Positions 52,746-61,531 of a stretch of DNA of 64,000 nt are shown piece by piece. The stretch lies in contig NZ_CP108070.1 of the NCBI RefSeq assembly GCF_036178845.1, positions 7,192,001 through 7,256,000 on the forward strand, written 5' to 3'. The notes beneath the pieces were generated by a model. The model worked only from the letters and a program-made list of their open reading frames with translations. It was not told the DNA's origin and did no database searches. Numbering within the stretch: the first letter of the stretch is position 1; each line of letters starts with the position of its first letter. Made by a program: the position numbers and the translations under genes. The DNA comes from Streptomyces sp. NBC_00271. GTDB lineage: Bacteria > Actinomycetota > Actinomycetes > Streptomycetales > Streptomycetaceae.

Positions 52746-54203
52746 GTGACAGTGCCACAACCATTCCGAAGAGCGGCCGCGATCGTGGCCGCCTGTGCCT
52801 TACTCGCCATGGGCCTCGTGGTCCTGGCCATGTCCCAGTCCCAGCCTGCCCGGGCGGCGTCCGTCGGCGAGTTCACCATGACGCCCACCGGCGGCAAGCT
52901 GAGTGACCCGCAGCCCATCGCCGGCTCGATCGGTATCCCCGGCGCATGTCCCGCCGCCACCATCGAAGACCTCAACTGGAACAGCGTCCTCGCCCTGTAC
53001 GTCGTCAAGGCCGACGGCACCGAGGTGAAGGCGCTCAACGGGATCACCAGCAAGGCCCCCTACACCGCGGCGACCTCGGCGGTCTCGCTGGTCGCGGCGG
53101 ACAACGCGGGGATGGTGGTCAGCAGCCTGTCGGACGCCATCACGGGCGACGGCACGTACGAGTTGCGCCTGCGGTGCGTGGACAACTACGACTGGGCCGT
53201 TCCGCCCGACTCGATCGTCCCGGGCGACCCGTACTGGACCCAGAAGATCACCGTCACCGGCGACAACTGGGTGGTAGGGGAAGGCGCGGAGGCCACCCAG
53301 GTCGCGCTGACCGCCTCCCCCGCCGTGGTCGCGCCCAGCGAGGAGACCACGCTCACCGCGACGGTGTCGCCCGCGGCGGCGGCCGGCACCGTCACCTTCC
53401 TGGAAGGCGCGACGACGCTGGGCCAGGCCACGGTCGCGAGTGGCAAGGCCGAGTTCAAGACGTCGACGCTGGCCGAGGGGGACCACGGCGTCACGGCCCG
53501 CTTCACTCCGGGGAACGCCGCCGAGTGGGGAGCCTCGGAATCCGCGCCCTTCGAGGTGACCGTGCAGCTGCCGAGGTACGAGATGCGCGACGCCGCGGGG
53601 AAGCTGCTGGCCTACAACCCCGAGTTGCAGCGCGGCCAGACCGTGAAGGTCCTCATCCGCGGATGCCGGCCGAGCGCGTCGTACTCGATGACCATGTTCC
53701 ACAACGACGCCACCTTCCCCGCCGCCACGGCCGACGCGAGCGGGACGGTCACCTGGTCCACTCTGACCGTGCCGGACGACGCCGTGGCGGGGGCGAGCAA
53801 CTGGGACTACAGCCCGGACTGCACCGGCGGCAAGAACCCCGTGCGCGCGGTGGACTTCACCGTCCCCGAGCCGTCCTCCGAGTCCCCGTCGGCGAGCCCG
53901 ACCGACTCCCCGACGGACAACCCCTCCGACGAGCCCACCGACGGCTCCAGCAGTGAACCGACCGACGGCTCTTCGGGCGACTCGTCCGGCACCACGTCCG
54001 GCACCACCACGACCGGTGGCAGCGGCACCGGCGGCGACTCCACCTCCGGCGGGACCTCGCCCACCGGGGGCCTCGCCTCCACCGGCAGTCAGATCGCGCT
54101 GTTCTCCGGCCTCGGAGCCGTCATCCTCGTCACGGCCGGCGTCCTCGCCGTGCGGTACGGCCGCCGCGAGGGGCTGCTGAAGTTCGGCGACCCCCGCTCG
54201 TAG
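52746..54203 (+). CDS. surface protein with Ig-like domain and LASTG sorting signal
   Basis: A 485-aa exoprotein. After the signal peptide (to about residue 38) come an N-terminal domain of some 145 residues, a bacterial Ig-like repeat (about 185-275: VTFLEGATTLGQATV, GVTARFTPGN) and another beta domain. A Ser/Thr/Gly/Pro-rich stalk leads to LASTG at about 443-447, followed by a hydrophobic helix and a basic tail (RYGRREG). LAxTG is the known recognition motif of class E sortases in Streptomyces, for example in long chaplins, so wall attachment is predicted. GTG 52746 is the start. Confidence 0.87.
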   Translation: MTVPQPFRRAAAIVAACALLAMGLVVLAMSQSQPARAASVGEFTMTPTGGKLSDPQPIAGSIGIPGACPAATIEDLNWNSVLALYVVKADGTEVKALNGITSKAPYTAATSAVSLVAADNAGMVVSSLSDAITGDGTYELRLRCVDNYDWAVPPDSIVPGDPYWTQKITVTGDNWVVGEGAEATQVALTASPAVVAPSEETTLTATVSPAAAAGTVTFLEGATTLGQATVASGKAEFKTSTLAEGDHGVTARFTPGNAAEWGASESAPFEVTVQLPRYEMRDAAGKLLAYNPELQRGQTVKVLIRGCRPSASYSMTMFHNDATFPAATADASGTVTWSTLTVPDDAVAGASNWDYSPDCTGGKNPVRAVDFTVPEPSSESPSASPTDSPTDNPSDEPTDGSSSEPTDGSSGDSSGTTSGTTTTGGSGTGGDSTSGGTSPTGGLASTGSQIALFSGLGAVILVTAGVLAVRYGRREGLLKFGDPRS

Positions 54204-54290
54204 CGGCTCGGGAGCACGGGCGGCGGGCCCCCACCCCGCCGCCCGCGTCTTCGTATCTCCACCACACACCTCTCCACAGGAGCGCTCCCC

Positions 54291-55232
54291 GTGACCGTGT
54301 TGTCCCCGCCCCCGCCGGCCGACGCGCCGCCGGTGCCGGCGCCCGCACCCGAGCCCAGGTCCGCCGCGGGGCCGCCGCGGGCCGAGCGCCCCGGCTTCGC
54401 GTTCGCCGGGGCCGCGCTGTGCGTGCTCGCCGCGCTGCTGCTCGGCTTCGCCGCCAACCTCACCATCGTCGGCCACCTCCAGCACGCGCGTGACCAGCAG
54501 ACCGCGTACGACGAGTTCCGCCGTCAACTCGCCCTCGGAACGGCACCGGTGGGCCAGCGGGGTTACGACGGCAAGATGCTGGAGCCCGGCGCGCCCGTCG
54601 CCCTGCTGCGCATCCCGGCGCTGGGCCTGAAGGAGGTCGTGGGGGAGGGCACCACCTCCGGGGTGCTGATGTCCGGCCCCGGCCACCGCCGGGACACCCC
54701 GCTGCCGGGACAGGCCGGCACCAGCGTGCTCATGGGCCGTCAGTGGGGGTACGGCAGCCCGTTCAACGACCTGCACCAACTGCCCCTCGGCACCGAGATC
54801 CGGCTGACGACCGGTCAGGGCACCGCCACCTACAAGGTCTCCTCCATCCGCCGCAAGGGCGACCCACTGCCGCCCACGCTCAAGGAGGGCCAGGGCCGGC
54901 TCACGCTCATCACCGCCGACGGCGCGCCCTACACCCCCTCCGGCACCCTCCGCGTGGACGCGACCCTGGCGAGTGCCGTACAGCCCGCGCCGCCCCGCCC
55001 GCTGACGCTCGGCTGGATCGACGAGTCGGAGCAGGCCCTGGGCACGGAGAACGCCGCCTGGCTCTCGGTCTTCCTCTGGTCGCAGGGGCTGCTCGGCGCG
55101 GCCCTGCTCACCATGGCCGCGTACCGCGTGTGGGGCCGCTGGCAGACCTGGATCGTCTGCGTGCCCGTGCTGACCGCCCTCGGCCTCGCCGTCTCCGGCG
55201 CCGCCACCCGCCTGCTGCCCAACCTGCTCTGA
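54291..55232 (+). CDS. sortase-like protein lacking catalytic His and Cys
   Basis: A 313-aa membrane protein: a Pro-rich N-terminus, a hydrophobic segment at about 40-60, a sortase-like beta domain (about 100-225), and two C-terminal hydrophobic segments. The fold landmarks are present (VALLRIPALGL, GSPFNDLHQLPLG, YKVSSIR). The catalytic His position in the usual GH motif is Arg150 (LMGRQWG), and the Cys of the TLTTC strand is Ala209 (LITADG). An Arg at 221 (TLRVDA) is kept. It cannot be a normal transpeptidase and may be a scaffold or substrate presenter. GTG 54291 follows AGGAG. Confidence 0.78.
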   Translation: MTVLSPPPPADAPPVPAPAPEPRSAAGPPRAERPGFAFAGAALCVLAALLLGFAANLTIVGHLQHARDQQTAYDEFRRQLALGTAPVGQRGYDGKMLEPGAPVALLRIPALGLKEVVGEGTTSGVLMSGPGHRRDTPLPGQAGTSVLMGRQWGYGSPFNDLHQLPLGTEIRLTTGQGTATYKVSSIRRKGDPLPPTLKEGQGRLTLITADGAPYTPSGTLRVDATLASAVQPAPPRPLTLGWIDESEQALGTENAAWLSVFLWSQGLLGAALLTMAAYRVWGRWQTWIVCVPVLTALGLAVSGAATRLLPNLL

Positions 55233-55253
55233 CCGACGAGGAGTTCCACCATC

Positions 55254-56141
55254 ATGTCCGACACGAACCCGACACTCGTCGACGAGATCCTCGACCCGAC
55301 GGTGAAGATGCGGAGCACCAAGGCGAGCAGGCCCGCCGTCTCCGGCGCCGGTCCCGGCGAGAGCAATCCGGCGACCCTGGAGGCCGACTCCATCTCGGCC
55401 TGGTTCGCCGACCACAAGGTCCTGGAGCACGTGTCGCTCACCATGCCCGCCCGCAAGGTCACCGCGCTCATCGGCCCGTCCGGCTGCGGCAAGTCCACGT
55501 TCCTGCGGATCCTCAACCGCATGCACGAACTGATCGGCTCCGCCTCCCTCGCGGGCCGGGTGCTGCTGGACGGCGAGGACATCTACGACCGTGGCCGCCG
55601 CATCACCCACGCCCGCCGCCAGATCGGCATGGTCTTCCAGAAGCCGAACCCCTTCCCGGCGATGTCCATCTACGACAACGTCACCGCAGGACTGAAGCTC
55701 GGCGGCATCAAGGCCGGCCGTGAGAACAAGGACTGGCTCGTCGAGGAGTGCCTGACGAAGGCGGGCCTGTGGAAAGAGGTCCGGGACCGGCTCCGGCAGC
55801 CCGGCGGCGCGCTCTCCGGCGGCCAGCAGCAGCGTCTGTGCATCGCGCGTTCGCTGGCCGTACGACCGCGGGTCCTGCTCATGGACGAGCCGTGCTCGGC
55901 GCTGGACCCGACCTCGACACGGCGCATCGAGGAGACGATCCACGAGCTGTCCGAAGAGGTCACCATCGTGATCGTCACCCACAACATGCAGCAGGCCGCC
56001 CGGGTCTCCGACCAGTGCGCGTTCTTCCTCGCCGAGCAGGGCACCCCCGGCGCCATCGTCGAACACGGCACCACGGACGCCATGTTCAACAACCCGCAGG
56101 ACCCGCGTACGACGGACTACGTGAACGGACGCTTCGGATAG
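55254..56141 (+). CDS. PstB-like ABC transporter ATP-binding protein
   Basis: A 295-aa ATPase of the PstB family: Walker [10 protein letters not shown] near residue 75, Q-loop [15 protein letters not shown], signature LSGGQQQRL, Walker [14 protein letters not shown] and H-loop VTHNM. The 35-residue N-terminal extension is longer than in classical PstB. It energises the permease pair encoded about 8 kb upstream; finding it between two sortase-like genes ties transporter and surface proteins into one unit. It starts 21 bp after the sortase-like gene. Confidence 0.92.
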   Translation: MSDTNPTLVDEILDPTVKMRSTKASRPAVSGAGPGESNPATLEADSISAWFADHKVLEHVSLTMPARKVTALIGPSGCGKSTFLRILNRMHELIGSASLAGRVLLDGEDIYDRGRRITHARRQIGMVFQKPNPFPAMSIYDNVTAGLKLGGIKAGRENKDWLVEECLTKAGLWKEVRDRLRQPGGALSGGQQQRLCIARSLAVRPRVLLMDEPCSALDPTSTRRIEETIHELSEEVTIVIVTHNMQQAARVSDQCAFFLAEQGTPGAIVEHGTTDAMFNNPQDPRTTDYVNGRFG

Positions 56142-56171
56142 GACGACCGACCACACCGACGGAGGCCTCGG

Positions 56172-56975
56172 ATGCCAGGCACCCTCCGAGCGACGAGCGA
56201 GGGACGACCCCGCCGCGCGGTGGCCCGTACCGCGGCCGTCCTGGCCGCTGTCGCCCTCGCCGGCTGCGCCGTCCCCGGAGCGCCCGAGAAGGCGTTGGCG
56301 GGCCCACCCGCGTCCGTCCCGCTCACCGAGCGGACGGCCCCGGACCCGGCCGACCCCACCCCGCTCGGGACATCGGCCCGCCCCCGCACGCCCGAACCCA
56401 CTCCCACTCCACCGCCCCGCGACCCCGCTCCGGCGTCCTCGCCGTCCCCCAGCGCGCCCACCGTGTCGCCGACGACGAAGCTCCCGGACCTGGGCACGCC
56501 ACCCCGGTCCACCTCGCCGCGCCCCGGCACCACGCCCGCGAAGCCGCCACCGAAGCCGCCGGCCGGTGCCGATGCCGGTGCCGAGACGTTCGGTCGGCGT
56601 GGCCCGGACGGTTCGACCACCCTGCGCATCGGCTCCTGGTCGGCCCGGGTGGTACGCGGTGGGCAGGAGGCGGTGGACGCGTGCCGCGACGCCGTGCAGT
56701 GGACGGGGCCCGACCTGGGGACGGAGGACGGCTACGCGCTGCGTACCGCCGTCGTCGTCGGCCACGACTACTGCGGCTTCGAACGTTTCGCCAAGCTGCC
56801 CGTGGGCACCGTCGTCACGGCCACGACGCCACGCGGCACGTTCGAGTACCGCGTGTACGCCCACTACGTCAGCCCCGGCCGCGGCACCCCGTCCCAGGGC
56901 CTGTACTGGGGCGACCTCACGCTCCAGTCCTGCGTCGGCCCGGACACGGGCTTCAGCTACCTCATGCGTGTGTGA
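56172..56975 (+). CDS. lipoprotein with C-terminal sortase-like domain (His-Cys-Arg present)
   Basis: A 267-aa protein. The signal sequence ends in the lipobox LAGC (Cys32). A Pro/Thr/Ser-rich stalk of about 110 residues follows, then a domain of about 120 residues. This domain carries VVVGHDYCG (His198), FERFAKLPVGTVVTATTPRG, FEYRVYAHY, LTLQSC (Cys254) and a terminal Arg266, the order and spacing of a sortase His-Cys-Arg triad. Sortases are normally anchored by an N-terminal membrane helix; a lipid anchor is unusual. It is the only candidate in this island for a sortase able to act on the LASTG protein. Confidence 0.7.
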   Translation: MPGTLRATSEGRPRRAVARTAAVLAAVALAGCAVPGAPEKALAGPPASVPLTERTAPDPADPTPLGTSARPRTPEPTPTPPPRDPAPASSPSPSAPTVSPTTKLPDLGTPPRSTSPRPGTTPAKPPPKPPAGADAGAETFGRRGPDGSTTLRIGSWSARVVRGGQEAVDACRDAVQWTGPDLGTEDGYALRTAVVVGHDYCGFERFAKLPVGTVVTATTPRGTFEYRVYAHYVSPGRGTPSQGLYWGDLTLQSCVGPDTGFSYLMRV

Positions 56976-56994
56976 GGCGGCGCGGCCGGAGCCC

Positions 56995-57038
56995 GACACG
57001 GGGTTCAGTTGCCTGGGGGGCGGGCTGAACCCCGTGTC
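56995..57038 (+). terminator. 14-bp hairpin terminating the island
   Basis: A perfect stem (56995-57008 with 57025-57038) with a 16-base loop, 20 bp after the last gene. The rest of the gap to 57252 has no gene. Confidence 0.82.
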
Positions 57039-57252
57039 CGGCCCATGCGCGGCGTCCCGCCCAACGTGGTGATGGGGGCGCGGGACACCTGGCGGGCGGA
57101 TGCGTCCAAGGGGGGGTGAGGAGCACATCCGCGCTTCCCTCCAGCGTGAGACGCGCGGGGACGGAGCAGGCAGCCGAGGAGCATGCGACAGCCCAACTCC
57201 CCGTGAATCGAGAGACGTACGAATCCAGGTGTGGTGCCGTACGGACGCCCGC

Positions 57253-58590
57253 TCAGGGCGCGCTCGGCCACACCAGCGCCATGTACGCGCTCCAGTACGC
57301 CGAACCCAGCAGCGCCGCGGTCACGGCGAGGGCCCGGAAGCGGGGTGAGGCGCGGGACAGATGGAGGGCCAGCGGGAGCAGGAGCGGGAAGCCGGGCAGG
57401 AGGAAGCGGGCACGGGGGAAGTAGACGCCGCCGCTGCCCAGCACGATCAGCAGCAGGACGCCGGTGAAGACCAGCAGAGGGAGCGGCTGCCGGTCCCAGG
57501 CGCCCAGGGCGTAGAGGACCACGGACACGATCAGCGTGAGCGTCACCATCACCAGGAACAGCTCCGGCCTGGAGTCGAGCACGAGGACCTCCCGCATACG
57601 GCGCAGGGTCTCCGCGCCGCCGTCCCAGTCGTTGTGCCACAGCCGCTGCACGGCGAAGTAGCCGTCCCATCGGCCCAGGCGCACGCCCACCCAGCCGACG
57701 TAGGCGAACCAGCCCGCCGGGGCGAGGGCCGCGGCCGCGAGGACGCGGGGCGAGAAGCGGTGCCGCAGGGAGAGCAGGGCCGTGACGGTGACCGCGGCCG
57801 CCGCCGCGATGCCCGTCGGGCGGGTCAGGCCCGACAACGACGCCAAGGCGCCCGCCCAGAGCCAGCGGCCGGTGAGCACCGCGTACAGCGACCAGGCGGC
57901 GAACGCCGTGAAGAGGGACTCCGTGTAGCCCATCCACTGGACCAGGCCGACCGGAAGAGCCGCCCACAGGAAGGTCAGCAGTATGGCCACGCGCCGGCCG
58001 TGGAGATGGTGGCCGACGGCGAAGACTCCCCACGCGGCGAGGAAGGAGGCGACGATCGAGATCGCCAGGCCCGTCGTGGCGCGCGTACCCGGGGTCAGGA
58101 CCGCGACCGCCTTGACCAGGATCGGGTACAGCGGGAAGAACGCGAGGTTGTTCGCGTCGTACCGGGTGCCCAGGTGGCGGGTGTAGCCGTGCTGGGCGAT
58201 GCCCAGATACCAGTCCGCGTCCCACTGGGTGGCCAGGACGGGCCACACGCCATGGTGTTGATGGTGCGCCCACAGGGTGAGGAGCAGCAGACTCACGAGG
58301 CGTACGGCCCCGTAGGCGAGCAGGGCGGGGGCCGCCCGGCGCAGCTGGGTGCGGAGGGAGCACAGGATGCCTGTGCTCCTACTCGTCCCCGCACCCGTAC
58401 CCGTACTCGTGTTCGCGTTCGTGGTCGCGGGGAAGTCGCCGGGAGCGTTCCGGGGTGGGGAGGATGTCGGCCGGGAAGCGGTCGAGGACACGCGGCAGCT
58501 CCTGGGGCTCGGCGGTGCGCTACCGCCAACCGTTCCTCGGTCGGATGGTGGCGCACCGGAGCGCTGCGTCAACTGCCGGGCGGAAATCAC
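57253..58590 (-). CDS. mannosyltransferase-family (PIG-V-like GT-C) membrane protein
   Basis: A protein of up to 445 aa with about ten hydrophobic segments. The first extracytoplasmic loop has WDADWYLGIAQHGY, the acidic motif of GT-C glycosyltransferases of the PIG-V/mannosyltransferase group, and LAFFPLYPILV follows. Such enzymes use polyprenyl-phosphate sugars at the outer face of the membrane. The first 80 residues are low-complexity (Ser/Pro/Thr), partly encoded by CCCGTA/CTCGTG-type repeats near 58380-58435, so the true start may be downstream of GTG 58590. It is convergent with the sortase/Pst-like island. Confidence 0.82.
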   Translation of the reverse strand: MISARQLTQRSGAPPSDRGTVGGSAPPSPRSCRVSSTASRPTSSPPRNAPGDFPATTNANTSTGTGAGTSRSTGILCSLRTQLRRAAPALLAYGAVRLVSLLLLTLWAHHQHHGVWPVLATQWDADWYLGIAQHGYTRHLGTRYDANNLAFFPLYPILVKAVAVLTPGTRATTGLAISIVASFLAAWGVFAVGHHLHGRRVAILLTFLWAALPVGLVQWMGYTESLFTAFAAWSLYAVLTGRWLWAGALASLSGLTRPTGIAAAAAVTVTALLSLRHRFSPRVLAAAALAPAGWFAYVGWVGVRLGRWDGYFAVQRLWHNDWDGGAETLRRMREVLVLDSRPELFLVMVTLTLIVSVVLYALGAWDRQPLPLLVFTGVLLLIVLGSGGVYFPRARFLLPGFPLLLPLALHLSRASPRFRALAVTAALLGSAYWSAYMALVWPSAP

Positions 58591-58665
58591 CCGTACGTGG
58601 CTGAGCCCTGGACTTGGGCCCTCGCGAAGGCGCGGGATCCGAGATGCGGGACCCGAGGCGCGGGA

Positions 58666-60297
58666 TCAGATGCCGGCCGCCGCCGACAGGTCCCGCTTGA
58701 TCCCCGCGAGCAGCTCGGCGGCCTTCGCGTGGGCCGTGGGCAGCTCGGTGTGCGAGCCGACCGGGACCACGACCTCCAGGTAGCACTTCAGCTTCGGCTC
58801 GGTGCCGCTGGGGCGGACGATGACGCGGGCGCCGTCCAGCGTGTAGCGCAGTCCGTCGGTCGGCGGAAGCGTGTCCGTGCCCTTCGTCAGGTCCTCGGAC
58901 CCGGTGATGGGCAGGCCCGCCAGCTCCGTCGGGGGCTGCTCGCGCAGCCGGCCCATCGCGTTCGCGATGACCGACAGGTCCTCCACGCGGACCGAGAGCT
59001 GGTCGGTGGCGTGCAGACCGTGCGCCACGGCGATGTCGTCGAGGAGATCGAGGAGGGTGCGGCCCGCCTCCTTCAGCTCGGAGGCGAGTTCCGTGATGAG
59101 CAGGGCCGCGGTGATGCCGTCCTTGTCGCGTACGCCGTCCGGGTCGACGCAGTAACCGAGCGCCTCCTCGTAGCCGTAGCGCAGGCCCTCCACCCGGGCG
59201 ATCCACTTGAAGCCGGTGAGGGTCTCCTCGTAGGGGAGGCCCGCCTTCTCGGCGATCCGGCCGAGGAGGGAGGAGGAGACGATCGACTCCGCGAAGGTGC
59301 CGCGCGCGCCGCGGTTCACCAGGTGCTGGGCGAGCAGCGTGCCGACCTCGTCGCCGCGCAGCATGCGCCAGTCGGCACCGTCCCTGACGGCCACCGCGCA
59401 GCGGTCCGCGTCCGGGTCGTTGGCGATGATCAGGTCGGGGTCGGTCTCGCGGGCCTTCGCGAAGGCCAGGTCCATCGCGCCGGGCTCTTCCGGGTTGGGG
59501 AAGGCGACGGTGGGAAAGTCGGGGTCCGGTTCCGCCTGCTCGGCGACGAGCACGGGCTCCGGGAAGCCGGCCCGGGCGAAGGCGGCGAGCAGGACGTCCT
59601 TGCCGACACCGTGCATCGCCGTGTAGACGCTGCGGGCGGTGCGGGGGGAGTCCTGGGCGAGTACGGCGTCCGTACGGGCCAGGTAGGCGTTCAGGACGCT
59701 CTCGTCGAGGGTCTCCCAGCCGGAGTCCGGGCGGGGGACGTCGGCGAGGCCGGCGACGGCGGCGATCTCGGCGGCGATCTCGGCGTCCGCCGGGGGGACG
59801 ATCTGCGAACCGTCGCCCAGGTAGACCTTGTAGCCGTTGTCGCGGGGCGGGTTGTGGCTGGCGGTGACCTCCACGCCGGCCGCGGCGCCGAGATGCCGTA
59901 TGGCGTACGCCAGGACGGGCGTGGGCAGGGGGCGGGGGAGGACGGCGGCGCGCAGGCCCGCGCCCGTCATCGCCGCGGCGGTGTCGCGTGCGAAGTCGGC
60001 GGACTTGTGGCGGGCGTCGTAGCCGATGACGACGAGGCCGTCCGTCTCGCCTTGCTTCCTGAGGTACGCCGCCAGGCCGGCGGCGGCACGGATGACCACC
60101 GCGCGGTTCATGCGCATCGGGCCCGCGCCGAGTTCGCCCCGCAGGCCCGCGGTGCCGAACTGGAGGGTGCCGCTGAAGCGTGCGGTGAGCTCGGGGACGT
60201 CCTTGGCGGCGATGAGCTCGGCGAGCTCTTCGCGGGTGTCCGGGTCGGGGTCCTCGGCGAGCCACGCCTCGGCCCGTGCGATGAGTTCGTCCTGCAC
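58666..60297 (-). CDS. phospho-sugar mutase (phosphomannomutase family)
   Basis: A 543-aa alpha-D-phosphohexomutase. The phospho-Ser loop is VTASHNP, the metal loop is DPDADR, the sugar-binding region is YEEALGY, and the C-terminal phosphate loop is RPSGTEPK. The family interconverts 1- and 6-phosphates of hexoses. Because the gene is 246 bp downstream of the PNP gene on the same strand, activity on ribose- or deoxyribose-1-phosphate (phosphopentomutase role) is a reasonable alternative that would complete nucleoside breakdown. GTG 60297 is preceded by AGAGAGG. Confidence 0.9.
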   Translation of the reverse strand: MQDELIARAEAWLAEDPDPDTREELAELIAAKDVPELTARFSGTLQFGTAGLRGELGAGPMRMNRAVVIRAAAGLAAYLRKQGETDGLVVIGYDARHKSADFARDTAAAMTGAGLRAAVLPRPLPTPVLAYAIRHLGAAAGVEVTASHNPPRDNGYKVYLGDGSQIVPPADAEIAAEIAAVAGLADVPRPDSGWETLDESVLNAYLARTDAVLAQDSPRTARSVYTAMHGVGKDVLLAAFARAGFPEPVLVAEQAEPDPDFPTVAFPNPEEPGAMDLAFAKARETDPDLIIANDPDADRCAVAVRDGADWRMLRGDEVGTLLAQHLVNRGARGTFAESIVSSSLLGRIAEKAGLPYEETLTGFKWIARVEGLRYGYEEALGYCVDPDGVRDKDGITAALLITELASELKEAGRTLLDLLDDIAVAHGLHATDQLSVRVEDLSVIANAMGRLREQPPTELAGLPITGSEDLTKGTDTLPPTDGLRYTLDGARVIVRPSGTEPKLKCYLEVVVPVGSHTELPTAHAKAAELLAGIKRDLSAAAGI

Positions 60298-60452
60298 GTC
60301 GGGTGAACCTCTCTGTCTTGTGCTGCCCTTGCTGTGTACCCGGCCAGGGGTGCTTTCTCGCGCCCCCGCCGCCCCTACCCGTCCCATCCCTGAGGGCTGC
60401 GCCCCCGGACCCCCGGGTGCGACCGTCGGCTGCGGGCCGCGGTGGGGGTCGG

Positions 60453-60473
60453 TCGCGCAGTTCCCCGCGCCCC
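60453..60473 (-). repeat. Streptomyces dispersed intergenic repeat, copy 4
   Basis: Reverse-oriented core (CGCGCAGTTCCCCGCGCCCC) preceded by GGTGGGGGTCGG. A second short element with CAGCCCGTCCGGCGTTTGAG (60498-60517), also familiar from Streptomyces intergenic regions, lies 25 bp further on. Confidence 0.85.
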
Positions 60474-60543
60474 TGAAGGGGCGCTGCGCGCGTCTTCAGC
60501 CCGTCCGGCGTTTGAGGATGGGACGGGCGGGGGCGATGAAGCT

Positions 60544-61368
60544 CTACAGGCGGTCCAGGACCTGGGTGAGGAGGGCGCCCATGCGGGTCGCGGAGTCGCG
60601 GCCCGCCTGGAGGACCTCTTCGTGGTTGAGAGGCTCGCCCGTCATACCGGCGGCGAGGTTGGTGACGAGGGAGATGCCGAGAACCTCCGCACCGGCCTCA
60701 CGCGCGGCGATCGCTTCGAGAACCGTCGACATGCCGACGAGGTCCGCGCCGAGGACACGGGCCATCCGGATCTCGGCCGGCGTCTCGTAGTGCGGCCCGG
60801 TGAACTGCGCGTAGACGCCCTCCTCCAGGGTGGGGTCGACCTCCTTGCAGAGGGCGCGCAGCCGCGGCGAGTACAGGTCGGTGAGGTCGACGAAGTTCGC
60901 CCCGACGATCGGGGACGTCGCCGTCAGGTTGATGTGGTCGCTGATCAGCACCGGCTGGCCGGGGCGCATGTCCGCGCGCAGACCACCGCAGCCGTTGGTG
61001 AGCACGATGGTCTTGCAGCCCGCGGCGACGGCGGTACGCACGCCGTGCGCGACGGCGGCGACCCCGCGGCCCTCGTAGTAGTGGGTGCGGCCGAGGAAGA
61101 CCAGGGCCCGCTTGTCACCGACCTTGTACGAGCGGATCTTGCCGCCGTGCCCCTCGACCGCCGGCGGGGGGAACCCGGGCAGCTCGGTGACCTGGAACTC
61201 GGCCTCGGGGGTGCCGAGGGCGTCCACGGCCGGAGCCCAGCCGGAGCCCATCACGAGCGCGACGTCGTGGGTCTCGGCGCCCGTCAGCTCCCGCAGGCGG
61301 GTGGCTGCGGCGTCAGCGGCGGCGTGGGGGTCGCCCTGGATGTCGTCCGGAAGAAGAGATGCGTTCAC
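60544..61368 (-). CDS. purine nucleoside phosphorylase
   Basis: A trimeric-type PNP of about 274 aa, which splits inosine and guanosine (and deoxy forms) with phosphate. Seen: phosphate loop [53 protein letters not shown] and [10 protein letters not shown]. The start is either GTG 61368 (7 bases after TACCCT, leaderless) or ATG 61374. The first is preferred because ada and deoC show the same layout. It uses inosine made by the adenosine deaminase. Confidence 0.93.
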   Translation of the reverse strand: MNASLLPDDIQGDPHAAADAAATRLRELTGAETHDVALVMGSGWAPAVDALGTPEAEFQVTELPGFPPPAVEGHGGKIRSYKVGDKRALVFLGRTHYYEGRGVAAVAHGVRTAVAAGCKTIVLTNGCGGLRADMRPGQPVLISDHINLTATSPIVGANFVDLTDLYSPRLRALCKEVDPTLEEGVYAQFTGPHYETPAEIRMARVLGADLVGMSTVLEAIAAREAGAEVLGISLVTNLAAGMTGEPLNHEEVLQAGRDSATRMGALLTQVLDRL

Positions 61369-61393
61369 GCGCATGAGGGTAGCCGGTCCAGGC

Positions 61394-61405
61394 CTACGCG
61401 CGTAG
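61394..61405. promoter_or_regulatory. nucleoside-regulon operator in the PNP gene promoter
   Basis: A perfect CTACGCGCGTAG. On the minus strand a -10-like TACCCT (61381-61376) follows after 12 bases, and a GTG seven bases later. The operator would overlap the -35 region. Confidence 0.8.
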
Positions 61406-61531
61406 ATGACAGAGGTCACGGTCTTGCGATCGTTGTCTTGTCGTTTCCAACGAACGGGTGGGAACGAGGCGGACCGGCGCTTCCCACGAGGGGCGTCGGC
61501 GGCAGGGTCGCCCGGGGCGCGGAAGGGCCCC

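Noticed and set aside
52800..57128. A 1,442-codon open frame on the minus strand across the sortase/Pst-like island
   Set aside because: It lies antisense to several genes with clear motifs; in GC-rich DNA with strong third-position bias such long antisense frames are common. Its translation is low-complexity (Gly, Arg, Val, His).
57361..60306. A 981-codon plus-strand frame opposite the mannosyltransferase and mutase genes
   Set aside because: It spans two genes and the gap between them and reads as Gly/Arg/Asp-rich low complexity.
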